DNA of 6,136 nucleotides from Desulfovibrio sp. (GCA_014804905.1 JAAUYX010000019.1:1-6136); one strand, 5' to 3'; positions 1 to 4,994 are shown, numbered from the stretch's first letter. Notes: generated by a model from the sequence alone, not told the origin. A program made the numbers and translations.

Positions 1-56
1 TCTGCCTGGCGCAAGATACCGATGATCTGCTCTTCGCTGAATCGACTCCGTTTCAT
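1..56 (-). CDS. IS3-family transposase OrfA, N-terminal fragment
   Basis: Only the first 18 codons are in the window. They read MKRSRFSEEQIIGILRQA, the highly characteristic start of the helix-turn-helix OrfA protein (HTH_Tnp_1 type) of IS3-family elements of the IS407/IS51 kind. OrfA binds the terminal repeats. In this family it is also fused by a -1 frameshift to OrfB, the DDE catalytic part, to make the active transposase. The start is the ATG at 56-54, preceded by an AGGAG ribosome binding site about seven bases upstream. That site sits directly at the stop codon of the interrupted trbB frame (66-68), so translation of orfA could be coupled to trbB. The catalytic part is not visible. Confidence 0.9.
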   Translation of the reverse strand, partial: MKRSRFSEEQIIGILRQA

Positions 57-117
57 GCAGTGCTCCTATGCCAGGAACACTAACTTTTCAATGGATCTGT
101 TTTTGGGGGAGGGGTCA
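1..117 (-). mobile_element. IS3-family insertion sequence, 5' end (partial)
   Basis: This is the upstream tip of an insertion sequence that continues beyond the left edge. Read on the minus strand, the element appears to begin at 117 with TGACCCCTCCCCCAAAAAC, which resembles the C-rich TGA-starting terminal repeats of the IS51/IS407 branch of the IS3 family. It then runs through a short leader into the start of a typical OrfA. The boundary is placed where the trbB reading frame stops looking like a TrbB C-terminus (YEIA) and the C-rich tip begins. The right-hand end and the target duplication are outside the window, so the exact end (117, give or take a few bases) and the subgroup are inferred. 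Confidence 0.8.
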
Positions 118-1052
118 GCGATTTCGTAGCGTCCCTCCTTGGTGTTGTAGGATTTCACCTCGATGATTGACGCCAGCCTGCGGGTATTGTCCCGCGTCTT
201 TTCCATGTAAATAATCAGGTCAACCGCGCGGCCTATCAGCTTCTGCTTCGTGCCTACGCCCGCTTCCTCCACAAGCTCTTCAAGACGTTCCAATGCCTCT
301 TCCGCGCTGTCAGCGTGGAAAGTGCCAATGCCGCCCGGATGCCCGGTGTTCCACAATTTGAGAAGTTCCAGTGCGGCAGAGTCACGCACTTCACCAACAA
401 GGATACGGCGCGGCGCATAGCGCATACAAACCTTGGTAAGCTGACGCATCCCAATACCCGCCATGTCCGCTGTCAGGAAAAAGACGACATTCTTGGAACG
501 GGATTGCAGTTCAGCGGTATCTTCCAGGATAATCAGCCGGTCATGCGGACAAAGTTCATCCAGCGCGTGAATGACCGCGTTAACAAACGTGGTTTTGCCG
601 CTGGACGTGCCGCCGACGACCACGATGTTTTTGCGGGCAAGAATGGCCTCACGGATGATGCCGGGCACTTCAGCGCCAATAACGCCGCTTTCGAGGTATT
701 CCGCGAGAGTGATGATACGGTTCGCCTTTTTGCGGAGAGAGAAGGAGGCGCCCGGCCCGACAATGGGCGGAAAAGTTCCCTCGAAGCGGGAGCCATCAAG
801 CGGGAAGCTGCCCTCAATGACCGGGTGGAGTGCGTCAACGCGCGTCTCAAGCGCGCTGGCCACGAGCGAGAGAATGAGCTTGCCTTGAGAAAGCCCAAGT
901 TCACCGACGCGCTCTTGCTCTTGGCCATAGCGCTCTATCCAGACCGCGCCATCAGGGTTGAGCATGATTTCAATCACGCTTGGGTCACGGAGCGCGTCCA
1001 TAATCAGCGGGCCGCAGTTGTATTCCAGGCTTTCAAGGGTGCGTTCATCCAT
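66..1052 (-). CDS. trbB: TrbB, type IV secretion traffic ATPase (VirB11 family), 3' end altered by IS insertion
   Basis: TrbB is the VirB11-like hexameric ATPase at the cytoplasmic base of the mating-pair type IV secretion system and powers pilus assembly or DNA export. Numbered from the start chosen here (328 residues), the protein has a Walker A motif GGTSSGKT at 147-154, the Asp box ILEDTAEL at 175-182, a Walker B-like RILVGEVRD at 216-224, and the His box GHPGGIGTFHA at 237-247. All catalytic motifs are therefore present. The length matches RP4 TrbB (about 320). An ATG at 1106 would add 18 arginine/serine-rich residues lying inside traM. The ATG at 1052 is preferred: the protein then begins MDERTLESLEYN, and it overlaps the traM stop by 8 bases. 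The last 16 residues (DPSPKNRSIEKLVFLA) are encoded by the inserted IS, so the native end is lost, although probably only a few residues are missing. Loss of function is uncertain. Polarity on downstream trb genes is likely. Confidence 0.93.
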   Translation of the reverse strand: MDERTLESLEYNCGPLIMDALRDPSVIEIMLNPDGAVWIERYGQEQERVGELGLSQGKLILSLVASALETRVDALHPVIEGSFPLDGSRFEGTFPPIVGPGASFSLRKKANRIITLAEYLESGVIGAEVPGIIREAILARKNIVVVGGTSSGKTTFVNAVIHALDELCPHDRLIILEDTAELQSRSKNVVFFLTADMAGIGMRQLTKVCMRYAPRRILVGEVRDSAALELLKLWNTGHPGGIGTFHADSAEEALERLEELVEEAGVGTKQKLIGRAVDLIIYMEKTRDNTRRLASIIEVKSYNTKEGRYEIADPSPKNRSIEKLVFLA

Positions 1053-1545
1053 GTTGCACCGCCTGGAGGACAAAGACCGCGACGTTGATAAGCGCCGAGC
1101 AGGCAATTATGGCCGTGCAAAGCCAGAGCGTCGTTCTATGGGAACTGACATCGGCCACAAAATCTTTCGCCGCTTCCTGGATGCCCTTGACCGTGACGCC
1201 CGAGAGCGTTTCCGAAAGCTGGTGGACGCTCTTCTCGACCGCTTCCACATGGGCGCTTGTCTGCGTGCTCATGAAGGCGGCAAGGGCCTTCTCGTGCCTT
1301 TTCTGGAGTTTTGACTGCTCCTGCAGAAAGGCATTGAGGATAGTCACCTGCATGAGAACAGGGTCATCCTTGGGCACGGAGACACCATGCTCCTTGTGCA
1401 GCATGGCCGACACTTCCTCCACGGTCAGGCCGATGCCGTCAGGCAGCAGTTGCTGGCGTTCATCGACCACTTCCCTGTCGGATGAAGCGGACACCTCAGG
1501 GCCGTTTACCTGAGAATCCATTTCAGGAGGCAGTTCATCACTCAT
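1045..1545 (-). CDS. traM: TraM-like conjugal transfer protein (Activator-TraM type)
   Basis: This 166-residue protein sits where IncP plasmids carry traM and shares its design. An acidic N-terminal tail is followed by a segment around 44-75 with the pattern HGVSVPKDDPVLMQVTILNAFL, similar to the conserved N-terminal region of RP4 TraM. A long, probably coiled-coil helix follows (about 72-135), then one hydrophobic membrane segment near the C-terminus (about 140-162). It is probably a membrane-anchored cytoplasmic protein. TraM of RP4 raises transfer frequency, and its exact mechanism is not known. The start ATG has a near-perfect ribosome binding site, AAGGAGGT five to six bases upstream. 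It overlaps the preceding 82-residue gene by 8 bases and the following trbB by 8 bases. The family assignment is from memory of the motif, without an alignment. It is longer than RP4 TraM (about 145), mainly through the N-terminal tail. Confidence 0.65.
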   Translation of the reverse strand: MSDELPPEMDSQVNGPEVSASSDREVVDERQQLLPDGIGLTVEEVSAMLHKEHGVSVPKDDPVLMQVTILNAFLQEQSKLQKRHEKALAAFMSTQTSAHVEAVEKSVHQLSETLSGVTVKGIQEAAKDFVADVSSHRTTLWLCTAIIACSALINVAVFVLQAVQHG

Positions 1546-1786
1546 TGACCACCTCCTTCATGATTTTCCCTTCGTATCGCTCAGACAACTCCAGAAGTTC
1601 CTCGCCAAACTCCTTATTGGCGGAACAAATGGCCACGACACGCGAAATCACCATACCAAAGTGATAGACGCTCGGAATGGGGAGTTCGTGTTGCTTAAGC
1701 GGAGGGTCAAATGCAAGTTCCAAGGAGAACCTGTCGCTTTCGTCACCCTTGAGCGTCATCGAGAACGTGTACTGCTTCTTTTCCAC
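1538..1786 (-). CDS. Small hypothetical protein between traL and traM (82 aa)
   Basis: I do not recognise this protein. It begins at a GTG (1786-1784), preceded by AGGAGGG four bases upstream. It starts 9 bases after the traL stop and overlaps the traM start by 8 bases, so it is a genuine, translationally linked member of the transfer operon. The N-terminal third (about 5-28) alternates polar and hydrophobic residues as in beta strands (YTFSMTLKGDESDRFSLELAF). The rest (about 40-82) looks helical and ends in a charged amphipathic helix. There is no signal peptide or membrane segment, so it is probably cytosolic. RP4 has traK, traL and traM adjacent with no gene here, so this is an addition to the IncP arrangement. 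The function is unknown. A role tied to TraL or TraM is suggested only by position. Confidence 0.8.
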   Translation of the reverse strand: MEKKQYTFSMTLKGDESDRFSLELAFDPPLKQHELPIPSVYHFGMVISRVVAICSANKEFGEELLELSERYEGKIMKEVVNE

Positions 1787-1795
1787 GACGCCCTC

Positions 1796-2524
1796 CTAAA
1801 TCAGCCCGGCCTGTTCGACACAAGCAAGAATCTGAGACCAGTAGCGCCGCAGTCGTGACTTGACGGCAATGGGCGTGGAACTGCCATTGATACCGGCATC
1901 AAAAGACATTTTCAGGGCGAAGAGCTCTTCCAGGTCTTTGCCTATCAAAGCCTTGTTGCCGAGCGGCTGATCTATGAGGTCGTGGAATCTGTGCCCGTGC
2001 TCCTGGTATATGGTAAAGTCCTCGAACTGTTGGCCATTGATGCTGATTTCTCCAAAAAACGGGTTCAGCCAGACAACGACCGGCGTATCCGGGAATCCAA
2101 CCACCGTGCGATGCAAGCCTTGAAGGGTATCGCCAATGGCCTGTCCGCCCGTGACAATGGAGTGAAAAAAGACCTTGTGGCCTTCTTCGGCCAGGAGAGA
2201 AAGCACATCGGCTTCTGCCAGATATGCGCCGAGAGCGATAAAGGAGCTCGCCCCGTTGTCAACGACCACATGGGAATCTTCAGGGGCCGTGACCAGCGCT
2301 TCCAGAAGCTGGTCAAACTTGCGGGGGTTGATGTTCCCATCCTGCATCACGTCAAGGGACGTGACGTTAAATTCCTTGAATCCGGCCAGCGTGGCGTTCA
2401 CGGGGTCGGTATCAAAGGCTATGACTTCTTTTCCGAAGTGCCGCAGAGCCTGGCAGAGCATAACGGCCACCATTGACTTGCCGACGCCGCCCTTGCCCTG
2501 GAGAATGAAATGAATCGTAGCCAT
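1796..2524 (-). CDS. traL: TraL, ParA/MinD-like ATPase of conjugal transfer
   Basis: This 242-residue protein matches RP4 TraL (241 residues) closely over its length. The N-terminus MATIHFILQGKGGVGKS carries the deviant Walker A motif GKGGVGKS at 10-17, typical of ParA/MinD (SIMIBI) ATPases with its signature lysine. FDTDPVNAT follows at 37-45, the Walker B-like VVVDNGASSF at 86-95, HSIVTGGQA at 121-129 and VVWLNPFFG at 150-158; RP4 TraL has close counterparts of these last three blocks. TraL is encoded in the IncP Tra1 region and is thought to contribute to transfer efficiency or plasmid stability, but its mechanism is not established. Such ATPases usually act by dimerising and moving on DNA or membranes. 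The start ATG lies one base after the traK stop, with GAGG about nine bases upstream. The gene belongs to the traK-traL-82 aa-traM-trbB operon. Confidence 0.9.
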   Translation of the reverse strand: MATIHFILQGKGGVGKSMVAVMLCQALRHFGKEVIAFDTDPVNATLAGFKEFNVTSLDVMQDGNINPRKFDQLLEALVTAPEDSHVVVDNGASSFIALGAYLAEADVLSLLAEEGHKVFFHSIVTGGQAIGDTLQGLHRTVVGFPDTPVVVWLNPFFGEISINGQQFEDFTIYQEHGHRFHDLIDQPLGNKALIGKDLEELFALKMSFDAGINGSSTPIAVKSRLRRYWSQILACVEQAGLI

Positions 2525-2525
2525 A

Positions 2526-2915
2526 TCACGCCTCTTCCTGCTTATTGATTAGGCTTTCGACCGAGGGAGCCGCATTTTTCCAAACGTCCGCCACGGGCGT
2601 ACCGCCAATACGCCGTGGAGCACGGCTTGGAGGGGCTGATGCCGCTTCGGGCTTTTTCACTTCTGAAACAGCCGGGGCCTTGGGGTGAGCCGACGTGGAC
2701 GGCATGGGCTTTTCTACCGGGGCGCTTTGCCGAACTTTCTTGGTCGCTCCCCTCAAGTGCTTGTGAAAGGCCGCGTAGCTCATGGAGATTTTCCCGGCTT
2801 CCTTGAATTGCTGGTAAATGCTCATGGCCGGATGTCCCTTGGCAATGAGAGCTTCCGCTTCCTCACGCACAGCTAGGAACTCTACACGCGCCATGCCGTT
2901 TCTAAGCCGTGGCAT
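2526..2915 (-). CDS. traK: TraK-like oriT-binding accessory protein
   Basis: This 129-residue basic protein has the composition and position of IncP TraK, which binds and wraps the DNA beside the nick site at oriT and is part of the relaxosome. The region 9-55 (ARVEFLAVREEAEALIAKG... YAAFHKHLRG) resembles the N-terminal helical DNA-binding part of RP4 TraK. It is followed by a long Pro/Ala/Lys/Ser-rich linker (about 60-103) and a short C-terminal segment with RRIGGTPVADVWKN, recalling the IGG motif near the end of RP4 TraK (134 residues). The chosen ATG at 2915 overlaps the preceding initiator gene by 14 bases and has a G-rich run just upstream. An ATG at 2894 (MARVEF) is an alternative without overlap but with a poorer ribosome binding site. 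In RP4 oriT lies directly upstream of traK; here a replication gene is there instead. Confidence 0.72.
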   Translation of the reverse strand: MPRLRNGMARVEFLAVREEAEALIAKGHPAMSIYQQFKEAGKISMSYAAFHKHLRGATKKVRQSAPVEKPMPSTSAHPKAPAVSEVKKPEAASAPPSRAPRRIGGTPVADVWKNAAPSVESLINKQEEA

Positions 2916-4077
2916 AAGCCCCCCGCTGCCATGCCTGGAGGAAGGCGAAAGCGTCCATCATACCACGGCCCTTCACGTCATCCGCTGATGGTGCATGGCC
3001 TTTACGGAAGAGTGACGCCCAAAGGCCCCAGGCCGGGCCGCGTCTTTCCTTGGAGTGAAAACGCTCAAAAAACCGTTCAAAGAGCGGGCGAACTGCCTCA
3101 AGAGCGGGGTCGGGTCGAACTTCGGGAAGTGTTTGGAGCCGTTCAGGTGACGGTGAGGAGGCAGACGCAGGAGTGCTTTGGCGCTCGCTTTCAGAGAAAT
3201 CCAGCCAGCGCCGGGCGCGGAGCCAGTTGACCGCATAGGGCACGAAGCGGCCATGTTCCTTGGTCCAACTGGACGTTTCGCGGAACTGGTCAAGAGCGGC
3301 GAGCAGCTTATCAAGGGCAGGCAATTCCCCGCATCGGCGGAGTTGATGCCAGACGCCCCGCGCAGCTTCACGGGCCTCCTTGCGCGGGTATGCAGCCAGG
3401 AATTGCTCAAAGGCGGCATTGGCAGTCAAAAAGTCCTTACTGTCTTTGCCAGAAGAAAAAGATTCCCCCCTCCCGCCTGTTTCGGGCAAGGGGCGGTCGC
3501 CCGAAGTGCCAGGAAAGGTGCTGCGTGAGGAGGCGGTCACACGCAGGCATTGACGCTGCTTCGGCGGAAGGGGGGAAAGGGGGGTTAATGTCTTTAAGTC
3601 TTTAATTCTTTTAAGAGGAGGACGCGCAGATTTTTCGCCCTCGACAGGCAAATTCTGCGTATGGCCACGCGCAGATTTTTCGCCCCGCACACGCTGATTC
3701 TGCGCGTGGTAATGCGCGGATTCTGCGCTCGTTTGATAGCCATACAGTTTATGAAGAGCACGTCCGGAAAAGAGGCGCACACGGTCATTGATAATGAGGC
3801 GGTATGCGCGGGAGCCATTCGGTTGCGGCTCCACCTTGATATAATTCAGCGCTTCGAGCTTGCGGATATGCCCTTGGAGGGCACGAATCGAACACTTGCA
3901 AAGTTCAGCCAGGAAAATTTGAGGAGAATAGCATATCCCCGTTGTGTAGCCACACCGGAACAAATGCACATACAACAGGGTAGGGGTTGACTTTACCCTC
4001 CTGTCCAAATGGATGAAGGTTTCCGAAGATTCTTTGTCTATCCCCTTAAAATATACCGCAGGAACCAAGGTCTCCAT
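2902..4077 (-). CDS. Replication-initiator-like protein: winged helix, repetitive linker, phage-type C-terminal domain
   Basis: This 391-residue cytosolic protein is built like lambda-O-type and related plasmid replication proteins, which bind origin repeats with the N-terminus and recruit the DnaB helicase with the C-terminus. Residues 25-97 look like a winged helix-turn-helix (FLAELCKCSIRALQGHIRKLEALNYI, then a YRLI wing). The linker (about 118-215) is basic and Pro/Ser-rich and contains two 15-residue repeats with GEKSAR at 132-137 and 147-152. Residues 222-292 (FEQFLAAYPRK ... W.QL.R.G ... VPYAVNWLRARRWLD) match a domain seen at the C-terminus of many phage/plasmid replication proteins. 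Residues 332-385 look like a second, degenerate copy (FERFFERFHSKERRG.AWGLW..LFRKG). The start ATG has AGGGG eight bases upstream, inside a predicted hairpin. It follows ssb as trfA follows ssb in RK2, yet it is not TrfA. The role is inferred from architecture, with no closer family recognised. Confidence 0.7.
   Translation of the reverse strand: METLVPAVYFKGIDKESSETFIHLDRRVKSTPTLLYVHLFRCGYTTGICYSPQIFLAELCKCSIRALQGHIRKLEALNYIKVEPQPNGSRAYRLIINDRVRLFSGRALHKLYGYQTSAESAHYHAQNQRVRGEKSARGHTQNLPVEGEKSARPPLKRIKDLKTLTPLSPLPPKQRQCLRVTASSRSTFPGTSGDRPLPETGGRGESFSSGKDSKDFLTANAAFEQFLAAYPRKEAREAARGVWHQLRRCGELPALDKLLAALDQFRETSSWTKEHGRFVPYAVNWLRARRWLDFSESERQSTPASASSPSPERLQTLPEVRPDPALEAVRPLFERFFERFHSKERRGPAWGLWASLFRKGHAPSADDVKGRGMMDAFAFLQAWQRGAYATA
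3563..3615. other. Candidate DNA-unwinding element: AT-rich tandem 8-mers beside a G-run pair
   Basis: Next to the iteron-like array, GTCTTTAA is repeated head to tail at 3590-3597 and 3598-3605 and followed by a related TTCTTTTAA at 3606-3614. This makes a 26-base AT-rich stretch in otherwise GC-rich DNA. On its left are two runs of six Gs (3570-3575 and 3579-3584), with further GG pairs at 3563 and 3566, giving a strongly purine-biased plus strand. Origins of the lambda and iteron type pair initiator repeats with an AT-rich, often repeated, melting region of this kind. The stretch also codes for part of the protein linker, so the repeats could be incidental. Confidence 0.45.
3622..3731. repeat. 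Iteron-like direct and inverted repeats inside the initiator gene (candidate origin)
   Basis: The 19-mer ACGCGCAGATTTTTCGCCC occurs exactly twice, at 3622-3640 and 3667-3685 (period 45 bp). ATTCTGCG occurs three times, at 3652, 3697 and 3720. ATTCTGCG and the CGCAGATT inside the 19-mer are near reverse complements and form an imperfect 26-bp palindrome, 3652-3677, centred on TGGCCA (10 of 13 pairs match). The period is a multiple of three, so the repeats also encode a 15-residue protein repeat. Lambda-type replication genes often carry their origin iterons in the linker-coding DNA, and this array sits in exactly that place. Binding by the initiator is inferred. A purely protein-level repeat remains possible. 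Confidence 0.6.
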
Positions 4078-4080
4078 AAA

Positions 4081-4106
4081 TTCCGCCCCTTTATTGGCAG
4101 GCGGAA
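4081..4106 (-). promoter_or_regulatory. Hairpin that can hide the initiator gene's ribosome binding site
   Basis: A perfect 7-bp inverted repeat (TTCCGCC at 4081-4087, GGCGGAA at 4100-4106, 12-base loop) lies just upstream of the ATG at 4077. In the mRNA the downstream arm GGCGGAA ends three bases before the ATG, and the adjoining GGGG belongs to the likely Shine-Dalgarno sequence AGGGG. When folded, initiator translation should be low. IncI and IncL/M plasmids use a hairpin of this kind to control their Rep protein. Confidence 0.5.
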
Positions 4107-4117
4107 AAAGACAAAGA

Positions 4118-4162
4118 TTAAGCCCCCTGAGCCTTGACGGCCAGTGTTCTTGCGGTTATCAT
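4118..4162 (-). CDS. Possible leader peptide of the initiator gene (14 aa)
   Basis: A 14-codon reading frame, MITARTLAVKAQGA, starts with ATG at 4162-4160 and stops at 4118, about a dozen bases upstream of the hairpin that covers the initiator's ribosome binding site. In IncI (repY) and IncFII (tap) plasmids, translation of a short leader frame in this position is needed to open such a structure. The ribosome binding site is weak (only GAG within GTGAGTAG), and a frame this short can arise by chance, so the call rests on position. Confidence 0.3.
   Translation of the reverse strand: MITARTLAVKAQGA
4134..4162 (+). promoter_or_regulatory. Sigma-70 promoter reading rightward, antisense to the initiator leader
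   Basis: TTGACG at 4134-4139 and TATCAT at 4157-4162 are separated by exactly 17 bases, each matching the sigma-70 consensus at five of six positions. It is the best promoter I can see in the window, and it points against all surrounding genes. Transcription should start near 4168-4170. A 17-bp perfect inverted repeat, ACTCAC/GTGAGT with a 5-base centre (4165-4181), overlaps the start point and could be a repressor site or a 5' hairpin of the RNA. Confidence 0.6.
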
Positions 4163-4168
4163 CTACTC

Positions 4169-4233
4169 ACGACTTGTGAGTCCCGCGAGGGGCGAACCGC
4201 GCTTGGTATTGGTAGTGCCGGGCGCGGTTTTTC
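4169..4233 (+). ncRNA. Candidate antisense (copy-control) RNA opposite the initiator mRNA leader
   Basis: Between the rightward promoter and the hairpin terminator lies a stretch of about 65 bases with no reading frame of note. The whole RNA would be complementary to the leader of the initiator mRNA, 90 to 155 bases upstream of its start codon. Its main structure is the 8-bp stem AACCGCGC/GCGCGGTT with a 19-base loop containing TTGG twice (4203-4206 and 4209-4212), compatible with the YUNR loop motif that speeds pairing of plasmid antisense RNAs. Size, placement and structure agree with CopA- or IncI-RNAI-like copy-number regulators. I do not recognise the sequence itself. Both the start (4168-4170) and the end are inferred. 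Confidence 0.5.
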
Positions 4234-4235
4234 TT
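4195..4235 (+). terminator. Rho-independent terminator of the antisense RNA
   Basis: An 8-bp perfect stem, AACCGCGC (4195-4202) with GCGCGGTT (4222-4229), runs into a T-rich tract (TTTTTCTTT, with more Ts to 4244) on the plus strand. The T-tract is on the plus strand only, so the structure serves rightward transcription. The loop is large (19 bases) for a plain terminator, which suits a regulatory RNA whose loop is used for pairing. Confidence 0.6.
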
Positions 4236-4264
4236 TGGCTTTTTCCTAGGTTTTCATTCGCGCC

Positions 4265-4618
4265 TCAAAATTCCGCTGCTTCCGTGTTCCCGCGCCGGTT
4301 ATCCAAAAAACGCACAAGACGGGCGATGACCTCAGTGGAAAAACGCTCCACCTTGTCTTCACCCGTCCATTTGCGAGTCCGCAGTGATCCTTCCACAAAG
4401 ACCAGGCTGCCCTTACCGATATAGTCAGCGCAGGCTTGGGCCGTGGAGCCGAAAGCCACCACACTATGCCAGTCAGTCCGCTTGGTGCGCGAACCATCCG
4501 GGCCTTTATGCGAGCTATCAGTGGCAACGCGAAACGTCGTCACAGGCTTGCCGGAAGGAGTATAGCGAAGCTCGACATCAGCGCCGAGCCGACCGACCAG
4601 GGTAACACGGTTAATCAT
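4265..4618 (-). CDS. ssb: Single-stranded DNA-binding protein, short plasmid type
   Basis: SSB coats single-stranded DNA during replication and transfer. The 117 residues contain a complete OB-fold: MINRVTLVGRLGADVELRYTPSG at the N-terminus, the DWHSVVAFGSTAQACADYIGKGSLVFVEGSLR core at 49-80, and ERFSTEVIARLVRFLD near the end. It lacks the long Gly/Pro-rich tail of chromosomal SSBs (about 178 residues in E. coli) and their DDDIPF tip. The end (NTEAAEF) is only mildly acidic but still closes with a phenylalanine. RK2 also encodes a short SSB (113 residues) in an operon with its initiator gene trfA, the same neighbourhood as here. The ATG follows an AGGGG by about seven bases and lies 12 bases after the preceding gene. 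A plasmid rather than chromosomal origin is inferred from length and context. Confidence 0.93.
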   Translation of the reverse strand: MINRVTLVGRLGADVELRYTPSGKPVTTFRVATDSSHKGPDGSRTKRTDWHSVVAFGSTAQACADYIGKGSLVFVEGSLRTRKWTGEDKVERFSTEVIARLVRFLDNRRGNTEAAEF

Positions 4619-4630
4619 TGTGCGCCCCTG

Positions 4631-4912
4631 CTAGGCCGTGGCCGCAAACGAGCTCAGCGGATACTGGTGGTCAAGCCGAGCCTGCATCAGAGGCGGGAGC
4701 AGATGCCGGAACTTGTGGGCCAGACGAATCGTGGCCCGCTCCGTTGCCTCGTCCAGAGCCTTCTGGATGATAAGGGCCTTGGCTTTCTCCAGGGCCGCGT
4801 CCTGCTCTTCAGCCAGGAACTGGCACATGGCTTCCTTGATTGCCGGGTCGTCGCTGTCGTAGATAGCGTCCAGATGCAAGGGGCCGTTGTACTTGTTGCG
4901 CCTCTTCTTCAT
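4631..4912 (-). CDS. Hypothetical protein upstream of ssb (93 aa)
   Basis: I do not recognise this 93-residue protein. It starts with a basic stretch (MKKRRNKYNG), followed by an acidic patch (YDSDDPAIKEA, 18-28) and a long run of predicted helix rich in Ala, Glu, Gln and Leu (about 22-80), so it is probably a small helical cytosolic protein, possibly a coiled coil. There is no membrane segment or cysteine-based metal site. The ATG has a strong ribosome binding site (AGGAGG about seven bases upstream), and the gene ends 12 bases before ssb, so the two are very likely cotranscribed. Placement with ssb and the initiator gene suggests a replication- or maintenance-linked role, but nothing in the sequence shows one. 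Confidence 0.8.
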   Translation of the reverse strand: MKKRRNKYNGPLHLDAIYDSDDPAIKEAMCQFLAEEQDAALEKAKALIIQKALDEATERATIRLAHKFRHLLPPLMQARLDHQYPLSSFAATA

Positions 4913-4971
4913 GGCGTCCCTCCTTTTTAATGATAGGCTGCATCATCAGGCCCGGCGCGCCACCGCCGGAC

Positions 4972-4989
4972 AACCGCCCAAGGGCGGTT
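4972..4989. terminator. Hairpin after the 38-residue gene (weak terminator or processing site)
   Basis: AACCGCCC (4972-4979) and GGGCGGTT (4982-4989) form a compact GC-rich hairpin just after the stop of the small GTG-started gene. On the minus strand it is followed by TTGTCC rather than a real T-run, so full termination is doubtful. It may attenuate transcription into the 93-residue gene and ssb, or protect an mRNA end. On the plus strand it is followed by TTTCG, equally weak. Confidence 0.4.
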
Positions 4990-4994
4990 TCGCT

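Noticed and set aside
315..1088. Long plus-strand reading frame (257 codons) opposite trbB
   Set aside because: It is the antisense shadow of trbB, which has all VirB11 motifs on the minus strand. The plus-strand translation resembles no protein I know.
1053..1106. Longer trbB start adding 18 residues
   Set aside because: The extra Arg/Ser-rich residues lie wholly within the traM C-terminal coding region. The start at 1052 gives a normal TrbB N-terminus and the overlap style seen elsewhere in the operon.
2339..2345. ATCCTGC, resembling the IncP nick core
   Set aside because: A single short match inside the traL coding sequence with no adjacent inverted repeat or relaxase gene is expected by chance.
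1982..2476. Plus-strand reading frame of 164 codons opposite traL
   Set aside because: It lies entirely inside traL, whose match to RP4 TraL is clear. It is a shadow of a GC-rich gene.
3622..3731. CRISPR-like spaced repeat
   Set aside because: There are only two exact long copies, the period is a multiple of three within a coding frame, and there are no cas genes. The iteron or protein-repeat reading fits better.
4195..4244. Terminator for the ssb transcript
   Set aside because: The T-tract is on the plus strand only. On the minus strand the stem is followed by CGCCCC, so it would not stop ssb transcription from entering the initiator gene.
4078..4264. oriT in the ssb-initiator interval
   Set aside because: Inverted repeats are present, but I see no IncP-like (ATCCTG) or IncQ-like (TAAGTGCGCCCT) nick sequence, and the promoter-terminator pair explains the structure better.
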